A DNA stretch of 62,695 bases from UBA4717 sp045580165 (GCA_045580165.1 JAZNNG010000061.1:1-62695); one strand, 5' to 3'. Positions 43,645-52,488 are shown, counted from the stretch's first letter. The notes: generated by a model not told the origin, from the letters alone. Translations and numbers: made by a program.

Positions 43645-45270
43645 ATGAAAAAACAAGACTTGCTAAAATATTTTGACGACAACTTGCTTGATAAGCTATT
43701 TGGCTTTTGTTATGCAAGAACAAACGACAGCTACGAGGCAGAGGAACTATGCTCGGATATAATCTATTCCCTCGTTAAAGCTGCCAATAGTGATGGAGAG
43801 ATCGAAAGCGTATATCCGTTTGTTTGGAGAGTAGCTCGTAATGTTTATGCTGACTTTTCCGATAATCGAAGAAAACGCGCGGAAACTATTTATGAAGGCG
43901 ATTCGGAAGAAATTTTGCTCAGCGCTGCTGAAGAAGATACTTCCGATGATACCGCAGAGTTATTAACGTCCGTATATCGCAGAATGGCGTTCTTAACAAA
44001 AGCATACCGCGAAGTTATGATAATGTTCTACATAGATGGTCTTTCCACGGCTCAAATAGCCAAAGCGCAAGGAACAAGTGAAGGAGCTGTTCGTCAAAGG
44101 CTCTTTTCAGCAAGACAAAAGATCAAAAGTGAGGTAGAAGAAATGGTAGAAACTTATAATAAGCCGGTGGCGCTTGATAAAATTAATTACGTAATTTGGG
44201 GAACAGGTAGTCCTGCATGGGGAGATCCTCGTAACATATGTACGAGAATGTTCTCAAATCATATCGTTTGGCTTTGCCATAAGAAGCCGATGAGTGCTTC
44301 TGAAATTGCAGAGGAACTGAATGTACCCACCATTTACGTTGAAGAAGAACTTGAAATCCTCCGCAAAGGTGAAAATGGAAAGTACGGTTTTCTTCGTCGC
44401 TTGGAAAACGGCAAATATGCGCTTAATTTCATTTTGCTTGACAAGGATGTATTTGAAAAAGCAAATGCAATTTATACAGATCAGTTGCCAAAGATTTGCG
44501 ATATCATATCGAAATATATTGAGGAACACAAAGCGGAATATCTTGCTTTCCCGTATTTGAACAAGAAAGTTGATATGAATCTTATTCTTTGGCAGCAGGT
44601 ATTCCATATTGCTGATGCCTTTTCGTACTGTGTTCAACGTGCATTGGGAAAAAATCATTTTTCTGATGTTGAAAAAACAGATCGTCCGTTTAGTGTGTTT
44701 GGATATGTAGATAACGGCAAGTATTATGGCGGCGGTTGGGATGGCGTTAATGCGCAAAACGTGTGCGGATTCTCTAATGTTCATCTTGATAATATCTACA
44801 TTACACGTATTAAAAAACACTTTAGCTGCGGACTCAATGTATCTAATGATACTCAGATTCAACTTGCGCTCCGTGCCATTGATGGTCTTGATGTTACGTT
44901 GCTTTCTGAAAAAGAAAAAGAGCACGCGGCAAAAGCTATTGAGTGCGGCTATTTGTATCGCGACGGAGATATGCTTTATACCAAGATTCTTGTAAATGCA
45001 CTTTCAGATAGAGATAGACTATTTGATATCAGTAATGCTTTGCAGAATGGATATTTCGATGCCGATGCTGAAATTGTTGCAGCGAAGGTTGCAGAACTTA
45101 TCAAAAAGTCCGTTCCCGATTATCTTCTCGGAGAATGGAGATTGGCGAATAACCTTGCAAGTATGCCGATTCTTGACGCAGTTGTTGAATGTCTTATCGA
45201 AAAAGGCGTATTAACACCTCCCGAAGATGGAATTGGTGCAGAAGGCTGTTGGATGAGTGTAGAAAAGTAA
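43645..45270 (+). CDS. ECF-type sigma factor with a very long C-terminal extension
   Basis: A 541-residue protein. The ATG at 43645 follows TTGGAGA; an in-frame GTG at 43612 is possible. The first 170 residues are an ECF sigma factor: region 2 (DKLFGFCYARTNDSYEAEELCSDIIYSLVKA, YPFVWRVARNVYADFSDNRRKR) and region 4 (LTKAYREVMIMFYIDGLSTAQIAKAQGTSEGAVRQRLFSARQKI). The remaining 370 residues match no family I know. They begin with a winged-helix-like part (MSASEIAEELNVPTIYVEEELEILRKG) and then have beta/helix segments rich in aromatic residues, with several Cys. No anti-sigma gene is adjacent. Such a tail may sense a signal in place of an anti-sigma factor. Confidence 0.8.
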   Translation: MKKQDLLKYFDDNLLDKLFGFCYARTNDSYEAEELCSDIIYSLVKAANSDGEIESVYPFVWRVARNVYADFSDNRRKRAETIYEGDSEEILLSAAEEDTSDDTAELLTSVYRRMAFLTKAYREVMIMFYIDGLSTAQIAKAQGTSEGAVRQRLFSARQKIKSEVEEMVETYNKPVALDKINYVIWGTGSPAWGDPRNICTRMFSNHIVWLCHKKPMSASEIAEELNVPTIYVEEELEILRKGENGKYGFLRRLENGKYALNFILLDKDVFEKANAIYTDQLPKICDIISKYIEEHKAEYLAFPYLNKKVDMNLILWQQVFHIADAFSYCVQRALGKNHFSDVEKTDRPFSVFGYVDNGKYYGGGWDGVNAQNVCGFSNVHLDNIYITRIKKHFSCGLNVSNDTQIQLALRAIDGLDVTLLSEKEKEHAAKAIECGYLYRDGDMLYTKILVNALSDRDRLFDISNALQNGYFDADAEIVAAKVAELIKKSVPDYLLGEWRLANNLASMPILDAVVECLIEKGVLTPPEDGIGAEGCWMSVEK

Positions 45271-45274
45271 AATG

Positions 45275-45318
45275 AAAACCGCCGAGAGTAACCAAAGAGT
45301 TACTTTCGGCGGTGTTTT
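45275..45318 (+). terminator. Rho-independent terminator
   Basis: CCGCCGAGAGTAAC pairs with GTTACTTTCGGCGG around caaaga, with one G-T pair, then TGTTTTG. Confidence 0.85.
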
Positions 45319-45431
45319 GGTTTATAAAATTGTTTTATCGCAGGTGCGCCAACGCGTCCCTTTTTATTGACTCACAATTAACTTTTGTGTTCCAATGAAA
45401 CATACGGAAAAATGAATGAAATTGGGATTTG

Positions 45432-46040
45432 TCAGTTGTGTATTAAAGATAAATACTCCTTCATATAGCCAATAAATTGATTGCCGCATCGGGCCAGTTC
45501 GCCCAGAACGCGGTCTATTCCTTGCTCGGTGGTGTACCAATTATCTTTTGTTATATTAAAGCAATGAACAGGACACACCTTTATTTCAACGTCGGGAAAA
45601 GCCATTTGATAAAGCATTAGGCAACGTCTGGCATGAAAAGCTTTACAAACAATCAATGCCGTTTTTATCTTAACTCCGCTTTCGTCAACGACTTTACGTG
45701 AAAGAAAAGCATTATCTCGAGTATGTCCCGAATTATCTTCTCCGATAATTGCATCGATAGGCACACCATTATTCACAAGAACGTCGACAAAGAACTCACA
45801 GTCAGATTGATAATTACCATTATATATTTCTGTCTTTGAGCGAACACCTGGCCATTTGTCCCGTTTAACACTAACTCCACCAGAGGGAATAAGCCACGTG
45901 GCATACCCTTTATGGTACAGTTCTGCCGCATATTCAGGCAGCTCAGGATGTGACCCTCCCGGCAGAAATATTGCATCAACCTTTTCAGGTTCATCAGAAA
46001 CAAAAATATAGTCAGAAATATCCGAAATAATCTTATTCAT
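45432..46040 (-). CDS. YdcF/DUF218 family protein
   Basis: A 202-residue protein without a signal peptide. Features of the YdcF/SanA-like family: DAIFLPGGSHPELPEYAAELYHKGYATWLIPSGGV near 22-57, GVPIDAIIGEDNSGHTRDNAFLSRKVVDE near 92-120 (E-D-x-S-x-x-T-x-x-N block) and TALIVCKAFHARRCLMLYQMAFPDVEI. The cytosolic form without a membrane anchor is found in many clostridia; its role is unknown. The flanking gaps of 160 and 120 bp contain nothing else that I recognise besides the terminator at 45275-45318. Confidence 0.82.
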   Translation of the reverse strand: MNKIISDISDYIFVSDEPEKVDAIFLPGGSHPELPEYAAELYHKGYATWLIPSGGVSVKRDKWPGVRSKTEIYNGNYQSDCEFFVDVLVNNGVPIDAIIGEDNSGHTRDNAFLSRKVVDESGVKIKTALIVCKAFHARRCLMLYQMAFPDVEIKVCPVHCFNITKDNWYTTEQGIDRVLGELARCGNQFIGYMKEYLSLIHN

Positions 46041-46161
46041 CTAATAATTCCTCTACATTATGTGTCTTTTCTTCAATGTCTGTAACTATTAACAACCGTC
46101 AAATTCTTATTTACGAATACATTTTCTTTGTTCAGCAACACAATATCAAATTGGGGCTTTC

Positions 46162-46944
46162 TTAAAAGCTAATCCTTTCAACCGATACGCACTTACCGCT
46201 TTCACGGTCTATACCAAAGACCACCGCATCGGCAATAACTTCGCCCTCTGCCTGATTGAATCTCGTCGGCATGTGGGTCAGAAATTTCTCTATTATGGTG
46301 TCACAGCTGACTCCGAGTATGCTCTCGCTGACACCTACCATTCCGAGGTCGGTGACAAATCCCGTGCCCTTTGGCAGAATTCGTGTGTCTGCCGTCGGTA
46401 CGTGGGTGTGAGTTCCGAAAACTATATTCACTCTGCCGTCAAGATATCTTGCAAGAGCTGCCTTTTCGCTGGTCGCCTCTGCGTGAATGTCCACTACTGC
46501 AAAATCGTATTTTCCTCGGTTTTGCTCGAGTATTCTGTCGACGCAGATAAACGGACTCTCGAGTGACTCCATATAAACCGTGCCGAGCAGGTTGATAACG
46601 AGGGTACTTTTGCCGCCCGACTCGTATATCGAGTAGCCAAAGCCGGGTGCGGTCGACGGCATATTTGCGGGACGGATGCAAGCCTTTGAGTCGTCGAGGT
46701 ATGAGTACACCTCGCGTCTGCGGAAGCTGTGATTGCCGCCCGTTACCACGTCCGCGCCTGCGGCAATGAGGTCGTCGGCACTCTGGGGAAGCATACCGTT
46801 ACCGTCGGCGGAGTTTTCGCCGTTAACGATAGTGAGGTCGATATCATAATACTTTCTGATACTCCAGAGCTTTTCTGTCAGATGTCTGACTCCCGACGAG
46901 CCTACCGTATCACCAACGGCGAGAATGTTATAAGTGTTTTGCAT
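46162..46944 (-). CDS. ymdB: YmdB-type metallophosphoesterase (TIGR00282 family)
   Basis: A 260-residue phosphodiesterase that in Bacillus subtilis acts on cAMP in vitro and shapes the biofilm/motility choice. The ATG at 46944 is chosen because AAAGG lies upstream and it gives the family length; a start at 47001 would add 19 residues. Motifs: NILAVGDTVGSSG (metal ligands), IVNGENSADGNGM, VVTGGNHSFRRREV, VVDIHAEATSEKAALARYLDGRV and GTHTHVPTADTRIL. All metal-binding positions appear present. Confidence 0.9.
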   Translation of the reverse strand: MQNTYNILAVGDTVGSSGVRHLTEKLWSIRKYYDIDLTIVNGENSADGNGMLPQSADDLIAAGADVVTGGNHSFRRREVYSYLDDSKACIRPANMPSTAPGFGYSIYESGGKSTLVINLLGTVYMESLESPFICVDRILEQNRGKYDFAVVDIHAEATSEKAALARYLDGRVNIVFGTHTHVPTADTRILPKGTGFVTDLGMVGVSESILGVSCDTIIEKFLTHMPTRFNQAEGEVIADAVVFGIDRESGKCVSVERISF

Positions 46945-47089
46945 TTTTACAATAGCCTTTCTATGATGAACGTCGATTTTGTAGTGTTTATCTGTTGACA
47001 TTCACCGTGCTAACTGATACAATAATAACATATAAAGAGAGAAATTGCAACAGTCGGCGCATATGTTTGCGCCTGCGGTGAGGACGGTT

Positions 47090-47332
47090 ATGAAATACGT
47101 TATTGACAGAATAGTTGACGGTACCGCGACCCTGCTTCCGCTTGATACAAACGGTGAGGGCGTGAGCGTTGCATCTGACAGGCTTTACCCTGATGCCGCA
47201 GAGGGCGACGTTACTCTTGAAACCGACGGCGGATTTGTTTTTCTTGCCGACGAGACCGAAGCGCGCAAAAGCGCGGTCGAATCACGTTTCAAGAGGCTTG
47301 CAAAAAGAAGAAGCGATAAAAAAGGAGTATAG
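47090..47332 (+). CDS. DUF3006 domain-containing small protein
   Basis: An 80-residue acidic protein. The start KYVIDRIVDGTATLLPLDTNGEGVSVASDRLYPDAAEGDVTLE follows the DUF3006 pattern (DRi.g..avll...g....v....lP....eGdv). The tail is basic (RFKRLAKRRSDKKGV). The start at 47090 is used because GAGGACGG precedes it. It is divergent from ymdB. The function is unknown; in other clostridia such genes often lie near secreted beta-lactamase-fold proteins. Confidence 0.75.
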   Translation: MKYVIDRIVDGTATLLPLDTNGEGVSVASDRLYPDAAEGDVTLETDGGFVFLADETEARKSAVESRFKRLAKRRSDKKGV

Positions 47333-47473
47333 CGTGAAAGCTTCGATTTCCTCACGTGAGGGCTTGTGGATTTCACGCCCTAACTCCTCGCAAAATGGGT
47401 CCCATCCCATTTTGTTGCACTATGTGCAATACCGAGGACTTAAGTAAGTTATTTATGCCGCCTGTTCGGCGGC
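47332..47473 (+). other. Structured leader before the PFK gene (candidate cis-regulatory RNA)
   Basis: Several nested helices are visible. GCGTGAAA (47332-47339) pairs with TTTCACGC (47371-47378), enclosing the 12-bp palindrome CCTCACGTGAGG (47350-47361). CCTCG (47386-47390) pairs with CGAGG (47433-47437), enclosing AAAATGGG/CCCATTTT (47392-47413) and TTGCAC-tat-GTGCAA (47415-47429), a three-way junction. GCCGCC/GGCGGC (47457-47473) abuts the ribosome binding site. A 92-codon reading frame across this stretch has no ribosome binding site and is rejected. Confidence 0.5.
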
Positions 47474-47489
47474 GGAATGGAGTGTAAAA

Positions 47490-48710
47490 ATGGCAAACGC
47501 GATAGTAGGACAGTCGGGAGGACCGACGGCGGCAATAAACGCAACTCTTGCGGGAGTAATAAAGGGAGTTCTTGAGTCGGATAAAATAGAAAAGCTTTAC
47601 GGCGCTTTTAACGGTATCGAGGGACTTCTTGAGGAAAGATACTGTATCCTTACCGACGTTGTAGACGACACAGCAAAATTCGAGCAGCTCAAAAACACAC
47701 CTGCGGCGGCTCTGGGCTCGTGCAGAAAGAAGCTTCCCGCAGTTGAAAAGGGCAATGAAACCTACGAAAAGCTTTTTGAGATATTTGAAAAGCTTGATAT
47801 CAAATATTTCTTCTACATAGGCGGAAACGACTCGATGGATACCGTCGCAAAGGTTTCCGAATACGCGAAGCTTGTAGGCAGCGACATTAAGGTTATGGGC
47901 GTGCCGAAAACCATAGACAACGACCTTTGCGGAACCGACCATACCCCCGGCTACGGCTCTGCGGCAAAGTATATAGCCACCGTTATGCAGGAGATACTCC
48001 GCGATACCGCAGTTTATTCGGTAAAGGCGGTTACAATAGTTGAGATAATGGGACGCGACGCAGGCTGGCTTACAGCTGCGGCGGCGCTTTCGAGAAAGTA
48101 TTCGGACGTTGCCCCCGACCTCGTTTATCTGCCAGAGGTTCCGTTTGATTTTGAAAAATTTTACGAGGATATTGCGGAGGCGTTTGAGAAAAAGCCGAAT
48201 ATAGTCGTGGCGGTGTCCGAGGGCGCGAGATGCGCTGACGGAAGATACGTCGGAGAGGGGACTCAAAGCGGTGTCACCGACGTGTTCGGTCATAAGTATC
48301 TGTCTGGAACAGGCAAGACCCTTGAAAACGCGGTAAAGGAAAAATTTGGTTGCAAGGTGCGTTCGGTTGAATTAAACCTTCCCCAGAGATGCGCTTCTCA
48401 CATCGCGTCGCTTACCGATATCGAGGAGTCGGTTATGGTGGGCGCGGCGGCAGTAAGATGCGCCGAGTCGGGCGAGAGCGCCAAGATGATGTGCTTTGAG
48501 CGTGCCGAGGGCGAGTATGCGGTGACCTGCGTGCCGCGTGAGATCGCCGAGATCGCAAATATGATAAGAGAGGTTCCGCGTGAATTTATAAACGAGCGCG
48601 GAAACAACGTGACCGACGAGTGCATCGACTACATTCTCCCTCTGATAAACGGAGAGACCAAACCCGAATACAAGTGTGGACTTCCCGTACATTTCGTTAT
48701 TAAGAGGTAA
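47490..48710 (+). CDS. pfp: 6-phosphofructokinase, pyrophosphate-dependent type
   Basis: Phosphorylates fructose 6-phosphate using PPi, and can run in reverse. The 406 residues include GQSGGPTAAINATLAGVI, the donor-site block YIGGNDSMDT with D114 in place of the Gly of ATP enzymes, MGVPKTIDNDL with K140 and catalytic D143, and EIMGRDAGWLTAAAALS near 188-203. D114 with K140 is the pair that marks PPi use. The start has GGAG upstream. A 142-nt structured leader precedes it. Confidence 0.92.
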   Translation: MANAIVGQSGGPTAAINATLAGVIKGVLESDKIEKLYGAFNGIEGLLEERYCILTDVVDDTAKFEQLKNTPAAALGSCRKKLPAVEKGNETYEKLFEIFEKLDIKYFFYIGGNDSMDTVAKVSEYAKLVGSDIKVMGVPKTIDNDLCGTDHTPGYGSAAKYIATVMQEILRDTAVYSVKAVTIVEIMGRDAGWLTAAAALSRKYSDVAPDLVYLPEVPFDFEKFYEDIAEAFEKKPNIVVAVSEGARCADGRYVGEGTQSGVTDVFGHKYLSGTGKTLENAVKEKFGCKVRSVELNLPQRCASHIASLTDIEESVMVGAAAVRCAESGESAKMMCFERAEGEYAVTCVPREIAEIANMIREVPREFINERGNNVTDECIDYILPLINGETKPEYKCGLPVHFVIKR

Positions 48711-48756
48711 TAAAAAACGGTACGGCTCAGAGTGAGCCGTACCGTTTTTTATTACC
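48706..48756. terminator. Bidirectional terminator with perfect 24-bp arms
   Basis: The two 24-bp arms, 48706-48729 and 48733-48756, are exact reverse complements around a gag loop. They contain both stop codons of the convergent genes and runs of A and T. Confidence 0.92.
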
Positions 48757-48949
48757 TCAACATATCCGACATATTGAGCATGACCGTGCCCGCAGTGTCG
48801 AGAATGTGACTTGCGGTTTTTGAGAGGGGGTTGTTTTTTATCATTGATGCGGATTTTTTTGAATTGCTGACGAGAGCTATCATTGTACCTGCCGCCGCAC
48901 CCGTTACCGCCGCGATTATCATACCCGTGGTTTTACCTGACATTTGCAT
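48752..48949 (-). CDS. Small membrane protein of unknown function
   Basis: A 65-residue protein with one hydrophobic glycine/alanine-rich segment (TTGMIIAAVTGAAAGTMIALV, about 7-27) and a polar tail, resembling YtxH-type small membrane proteins in composition only. AAAGGA lies 7 nt before the ATG, and the gene ends in the shared terminator arm, which supports it as real. Confidence 0.65.
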   Translation of the reverse strand: MQMSGKTTGMIIAAVTGAAAGTMIALVSNSKKSASMIKNNPLSKTASHILDTAGTVMLNMSDMLR

Positions 48950-49097
48950 AAATTTTCCTTTCGTTATTGCAGCCCGTGTGGGCGCTTTATGGAGATGCGT
49001 TAATATTTTTCGTAATTTGAGCCCATAATATCAGCGGAAAAGCAAGGCTTGACGAGGAAAAACCGACAAATATTCCAAAACCGAGCAAAAAAGCAGC

Positions 49098-49131
49098 CTT
49101 TTGCAATAAAAAATAAACAAACTTGCAAAAG
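49098..49131. promoter_or_regulatory. Inverted repeat upstream of the serC promoter
   Basis: CTTTTGCAA (49098-49106) faces TTGCAAAAG (49123-49131), a perfect 9-bp match 15 bp before the -35 box. It may bind a regulator of serine synthesis. The rest of the 328-bp gap shows no gene. Confidence 0.45.
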
Positions 49132-49145
49132 TGTGCGAAATTTTC

Positions 49146-49174
49146 TTGACTTGGCGCAAAAATAAGAGTATAAT
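49146..49174 (+). promoter_or_regulatory. Promoter of serC-serA
   Basis: TTGACT at 49146-49151 and TATAAT at 49169-49174 are 17 bp apart. The 100-nt leader has an ACCGG-ttaat-CCGGT hairpin (49250-49264) just before the ribosome binding site. Confidence 0.85.
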
Positions 49175-49277
49175 AAATATTAATTCATATTAATGAATAT
49201 TTTTGACAGAGTAGAGCCATTCGGCACTACCCCGATAAAACAAATTTTGACCGGTTAATCCGGTATGGAGGAATATT

Positions 49278-50366
49278 ATGAACAGAGTATTTAACTTTTC
49301 GGCAGGTCCGTCCGCATTACCCCTTTCGGTGCTTGAAAAAGCAGCATCCGAGCTTGTGTCTTACGGCGACGCAGGTATGTCGGTAATGGAGATGAGCCAC
49401 AGAACCCCCGTGTTCGAGGGTATCATCAAGGAAGCGGAGAATCTCTTCCGTTCTATTATGAACATTCCCGATAACTACAAGGTGCTTTTCCTTCAGGGCG
49501 GAGCTTCCACACAGTTCGCGGCAGTACCCCTCAACCTTATGAACGGCTCGGGTAAGGCTGACTATATCGTATCAGGTCAGTTCTCCAAGAAGGCATACAA
49601 GGAAGCGCAGAAGTACGGCGACGTAGTATGCGTTGCATCCAGCGAGGACAAGAACAACACTTATATTCCTCAGGTTAAGCGCGAGGACTTCAGACCCGAC
49701 GCTGACTACGTACATATCTGCTTCAACAATACCATATACGGTACAAAGTACAACTACATTCCCGATACAGGCGATATCCCGCTTGTTGCCGATATGTCCA
49801 GCTGCATTATGAGTGAGCCCATAGACGTTTCTAAGTTCGGTCTTATTTACGCAGGTGCTCAGAAGAATATGGCTCCCGCAGGTCTCACCGTTGTAATCGT
49901 AAGAGAAGACCTTATCGGTAAGGCTCGCAAGGACATTCCCGTAATGCTCGACTATAAGGAAATGGCTGACAACGATTCTATGTATAACACACCCCCTTGC
50001 TATCCTATCTACATAGCAAAGCTTGTTTACGAGTGGGTTCGTGACCTTGGCGGCCTTGAGGCAATGAAGAAGCACAACGAAAAGAAGTGCGCTATCCTTT
50101 ACGATTACCTCGATTCTCAGAGCTACTACATCGCTCCCGTTGAGAAGGAATACCGTTCTATGATGAACGTAACCTTCGTAACAGGCGACGCTGAGCTTGA
50201 TAAGAAGTTTGCAAAGGAAGCAGATGCGGCAGGCTTCAAGAACCTCAAGGGTCACCGTTCGGTAGGCGGTATGAGAGCTTCTATCTACAACGCTATGCCT
50301 ATCGAGGGTGTAGAAAAGCTCGTTAAGTTTATGGACGATTTCGCAAAGAACAATCCCAAGGCGTAA
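49278..50366 (+). CDS. serC: Phosphoserine aminotransferase
   Basis: Converts 3-phosphohydroxypyruvate and glutamate to phosphoserine. The 362 residues show the family start RVFNFSAGPSALPLSVLEKAASELVSYGDAGMSVMEMSHR, the block LFLQGGASTQFAAVPLNL near 70-88 and the PLP lysine K196 in YAGAQKNMAPAG. The end FVGGMRASIYNAMP-like block (SVGGMRASIYNAM) is also typical. It is followed 20 bp later by serA. No serB is nearby. Confidence 0.96.
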   Translation: MNRVFNFSAGPSALPLSVLEKAASELVSYGDAGMSVMEMSHRTPVFEGIIKEAENLFRSIMNIPDNYKVLFLQGGASTQFAAVPLNLMNGSGKADYIVSGQFSKKAYKEAQKYGDVVCVASSEDKNNTYIPQVKREDFRPDADYVHICFNNTIYGTKYNYIPDTGDIPLVADMSSCIMSEPIDVSKFGLIYAGAQKNMAPAGLTVVIVREDLIGKARKDIPVMLDYKEMADNDSMYNTPPCYPIYIAKLVYEWVRDLGGLEAMKKHNEKKCAILYDYLDSQSYYIAPVEKEYRSMMNVTFVTGDAELDKKFAKEADAAGFKNLKGHRSVGGMRASIYNAMPIEGVEKLVKFMDDFAKNNPKA

Positions 50367-50386
50367 GTTTTGAAAGGAATATGAAG

Positions 50387-51556
50387 ATGAAAAAGAAGAT
50401 TCAGCTTTTGAACAAGATTGCTAAGGTCGGTACTGCTCGCTTTGATGCAGACAAGTACGAGCTTGGCGAGGATATTGCAGAGCCCGACGCGATAATGGTT
50501 CGCTCGGCAGCTATGCACGATATGGAATTCGCTCCCAGCCTTCGCGCTATCGCGAGAGCAGGTGCGGGTGTAAACAACATTCCGATAGACAGATGCTCGG
50601 AAAACGGTATCGTAGTATTCAACACTCCCGGCGCTAACGCAAACGGAGTCAAGGAGCTTGCAATAGCGGCGCTTCTTCTCGCTTCCCGTGATATCGTAGG
50701 CGGTATCGAGTGGGTAAGAACGCTTAAGGGAACAGAGGCTCCCGAAAAGGCAGTTGAAAAGGGCAAGAGCAAGTTCGCAGGCTGTGAGATCGAGGGCAAG
50801 ACCATCGGTATCATCGGTCTCGGCGCTATCGGCGGTCTTGTTGCAAACGCGGCGAAGGCTCTCGGTATGAAGGTTATCGGTTGCGACCCCTACATCACGG
50901 TTGAGGCTGCTTGGGCGCTTTCACGCTCCATCGAAAAGGCGGCTACATACGATGAAATTTACGAAAAGTGCGACTACATCAGCGTACACGTTCCCGCAAC
51001 ACCTCAGACAAAGGGTATGCTTTGCGCAGAGAACTTCGCTAAGATGAAGGACGGCGTTCGTATCATCAACCTCTCCAGAGCAGAGCTTCTCAACGCTGAC
51101 GACCTCAAGGCTGCAATCGCATCGGGCAAGGTAGCAAGCTACGTTACAGACTTCCCGACAGACGATATCATCAATGAAGACAAGATAGTTGCAATTCCTC
51201 ACCTCGGCGCATCCACAGAGGAGAGCGAAGACAACTGCGCGGTATTCGCGGCTAACGAGCTTATCGATTACCTCGAAAACGGTAACATCAAAAACAGCGT
51301 AAACTTCCCGAACGCAACAATGGCGCGCAACGGAGATGCGCGTATCTGCGTAATGCACAAGAACGTGCCCGCGATACTCAGCCAGATATCCACGGCTATG
51401 TCCGAGGCTAAGATAAACATCGAAAACCTCATCAACCACTCTAAAAAGGAACTCGCTTACACAATGGTAGAGTTCGACGGAGATCTTCCCGAGGCAACTC
51501 TTGAGACCATCAAGGCTATCGACGGAGTTATCCGTGTGAACGTAATAAAATACTGA
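50387..51556 (+). CDS. serA: D-3-phosphoglycerate dehydrogenase
   Basis: First step of serine synthesis, oxidising 3-phosphoglycerate with NAD. The 389 residues include the catalytic and NAD-binding domains (GAGVNNIPIDRCSENGIVVFNTPGANANGVKELAIAALLL, GIIGLGAIGGLVANAAKALGMKVIGCDPY near 137-165, INLSRAELL, HLGASTEESEDNCA with the catalytic His) and a C-terminal ACT domain (about 320-389), which usually gives feedback control by serine. ATG at 50387 is better spaced from AAAGGA than the one at 50381. Confidence 0.95.
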   Translation: MKKKIQLLNKIAKVGTARFDADKYELGEDIAEPDAIMVRSAAMHDMEFAPSLRAIARAGAGVNNIPIDRCSENGIVVFNTPGANANGVKELAIAALLLASRDIVGGIEWVRTLKGTEAPEKAVEKGKSKFAGCEIEGKTIGIIGLGAIGGLVANAAKALGMKVIGCDPYITVEAAWALSRSIEKAATYDEIYEKCDYISVHVPATPQTKGMLCAENFAKMKDGVRIINLSRAELLNADDLKAAIASGKVASYVTDFPTDDIINEDKIVAIPHLGASTEESEDNCAVFAANELIDYLENGNIKNSVNFPNATMARNGDARICVMHKNVPAILSQISTAMSEAKINIENLINHSKKELAYTMVEFDGDLPEATLETIKAIDGVIRVNVIKY

Positions 51557-51559
51557 TAT

Positions 51560-51597
51560 AAAACGGCGAGGAACACTTTGGTGCTTCTCGCCGTTTT
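51560..51597 (+). terminator. Rho-independent terminator of serCA
   Basis: AAAACGGCGAG pairs with CTCGCCGTTTT around a 16-nt loop. Confidence 0.88.
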
Positions 51598-51615
51598 AAC
51601 AAAAAGGCAGAAATT

Positions 51616-52488
51616 ATGATGAAGATTGCCGGAACCATACAAAACGGTACTGCGAATACCCTTCTTCAGTTTTATTATACCGCCGTCCCAAAGGGACACA
51701 GAGGTGTAAGGGAGCACAGACATACCGCGTTTGAGATAGGGTATGTGAGGCATGGGATCGGGACCTACTTTGTGGGTGGTAAAACCTACGATATAGAGCC
51801 CGGAGACGTCTTTCTATACAGCACCAACGAGCCGCATTGCATAACCAATATCTCGTCAGACGAGGGAATGGAGATAATGAGCATCAAATTTGAGCCGAGA
51901 TTTATCTGGGCAGGCGGAAACGACGTCTTTGACTCAAGATTCTTACGCATATTCCTTGACAGAAGTGAGCGCTTTGAAAACAGGCTTGACAGAAACAATC
52001 CCGCGCTCGACGAGATAAGAGCGCTTATGATAAAGGTCGAGGACGAGTTTTTGAATCTTCGTCCCGAATACGAGCTTATGGTAAAAATTTATCTCCTTAC
52101 GGTACTTGCCATAGCAAACAGAAGCTTTGGTTACGTCAGCGAGGTGAAAAAGCCGTTTTCGGTACATATCAAGCAGCTTTCGCAAATAGAGCGCGCCATA
52201 GATTTTATCAACGCGCACTATTTTGAGGATATCAGTCTTGAGGAGATATCCGAGAGCGCGAATATGTCGAAGAATTATTTTTCCTCCCTTTTCAAAAGAC
52301 TTAACGGAATGTCGCCGTGGGACTATATAACGGTAAAGAGGATAGAGCTTGCCTGCTCCTTGCTTAAAAGCACCGAAAGCTCTGTAATAGATATAGCCTG
52401 CGAATGCGGATTTAACAATAGCGCGAACTTCAACCGCGCCTTTAAAAAGGTTACGGGAAGCTCGCCGCGCGATTACAGAAACGGATAA
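51616..52488 (+). CDS. AraC family transcriptional regulator
   Basis: A 290-residue regulator. The N-terminal cupin sensor has HRHTAFEIGYVRHGIGTYFVGGKTYDIEPGDVFLYSTNEPHCI (about 34-78). The C-terminal pair of helix-turn-helix motifs spans about 190-290 and includes LEEISESANMSKNYFSSLFKRLNGMSPWDYI and ACECGFNNSANFNRAFKKVTGSSPRDYR. Its closest neighbour is the thioesterase gene 32 bp downstream, probably in the same transcript. Confidence 0.92.
   Translation: MMKIAGTIQNGTANTLLQFYYTAVPKGHRGVREHRHTAFEIGYVRHGIGTYFVGGKTYDIEPGDVFLYSTNEPHCITNISSDEGMEIMSIKFEPRFIWAGGNDVFDSRFLRIFLDRSERFENRLDRNNPALDEIRALMIKVEDEFLNLRPEYELMVKIYLLTVLAIANRSFGYVSEVKKPFSVHIKQLSQIERAIDFINAHYFEDISLEEISESANMSKNYFSSLFKRLNGMSPWDYITVKRIELACSLLKSTESSVIDIACECGFNNSANFNRAFKKVTGSSPRDYRNG

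Noticed and set aside
47380..47440. A T-box leader before pfp
   Set aside because: The conserved T-box sequence and a terminator/antiterminator pair are missing, and the gene is not linked to amino acid supply.
47169..47447. A 92-codon reading frame overlapping the DUF3006 gene and the PFK leader
   Set aside because: No ribosome binding site, heavy overlap with a better gene, and it runs through strong RNA hairpins.
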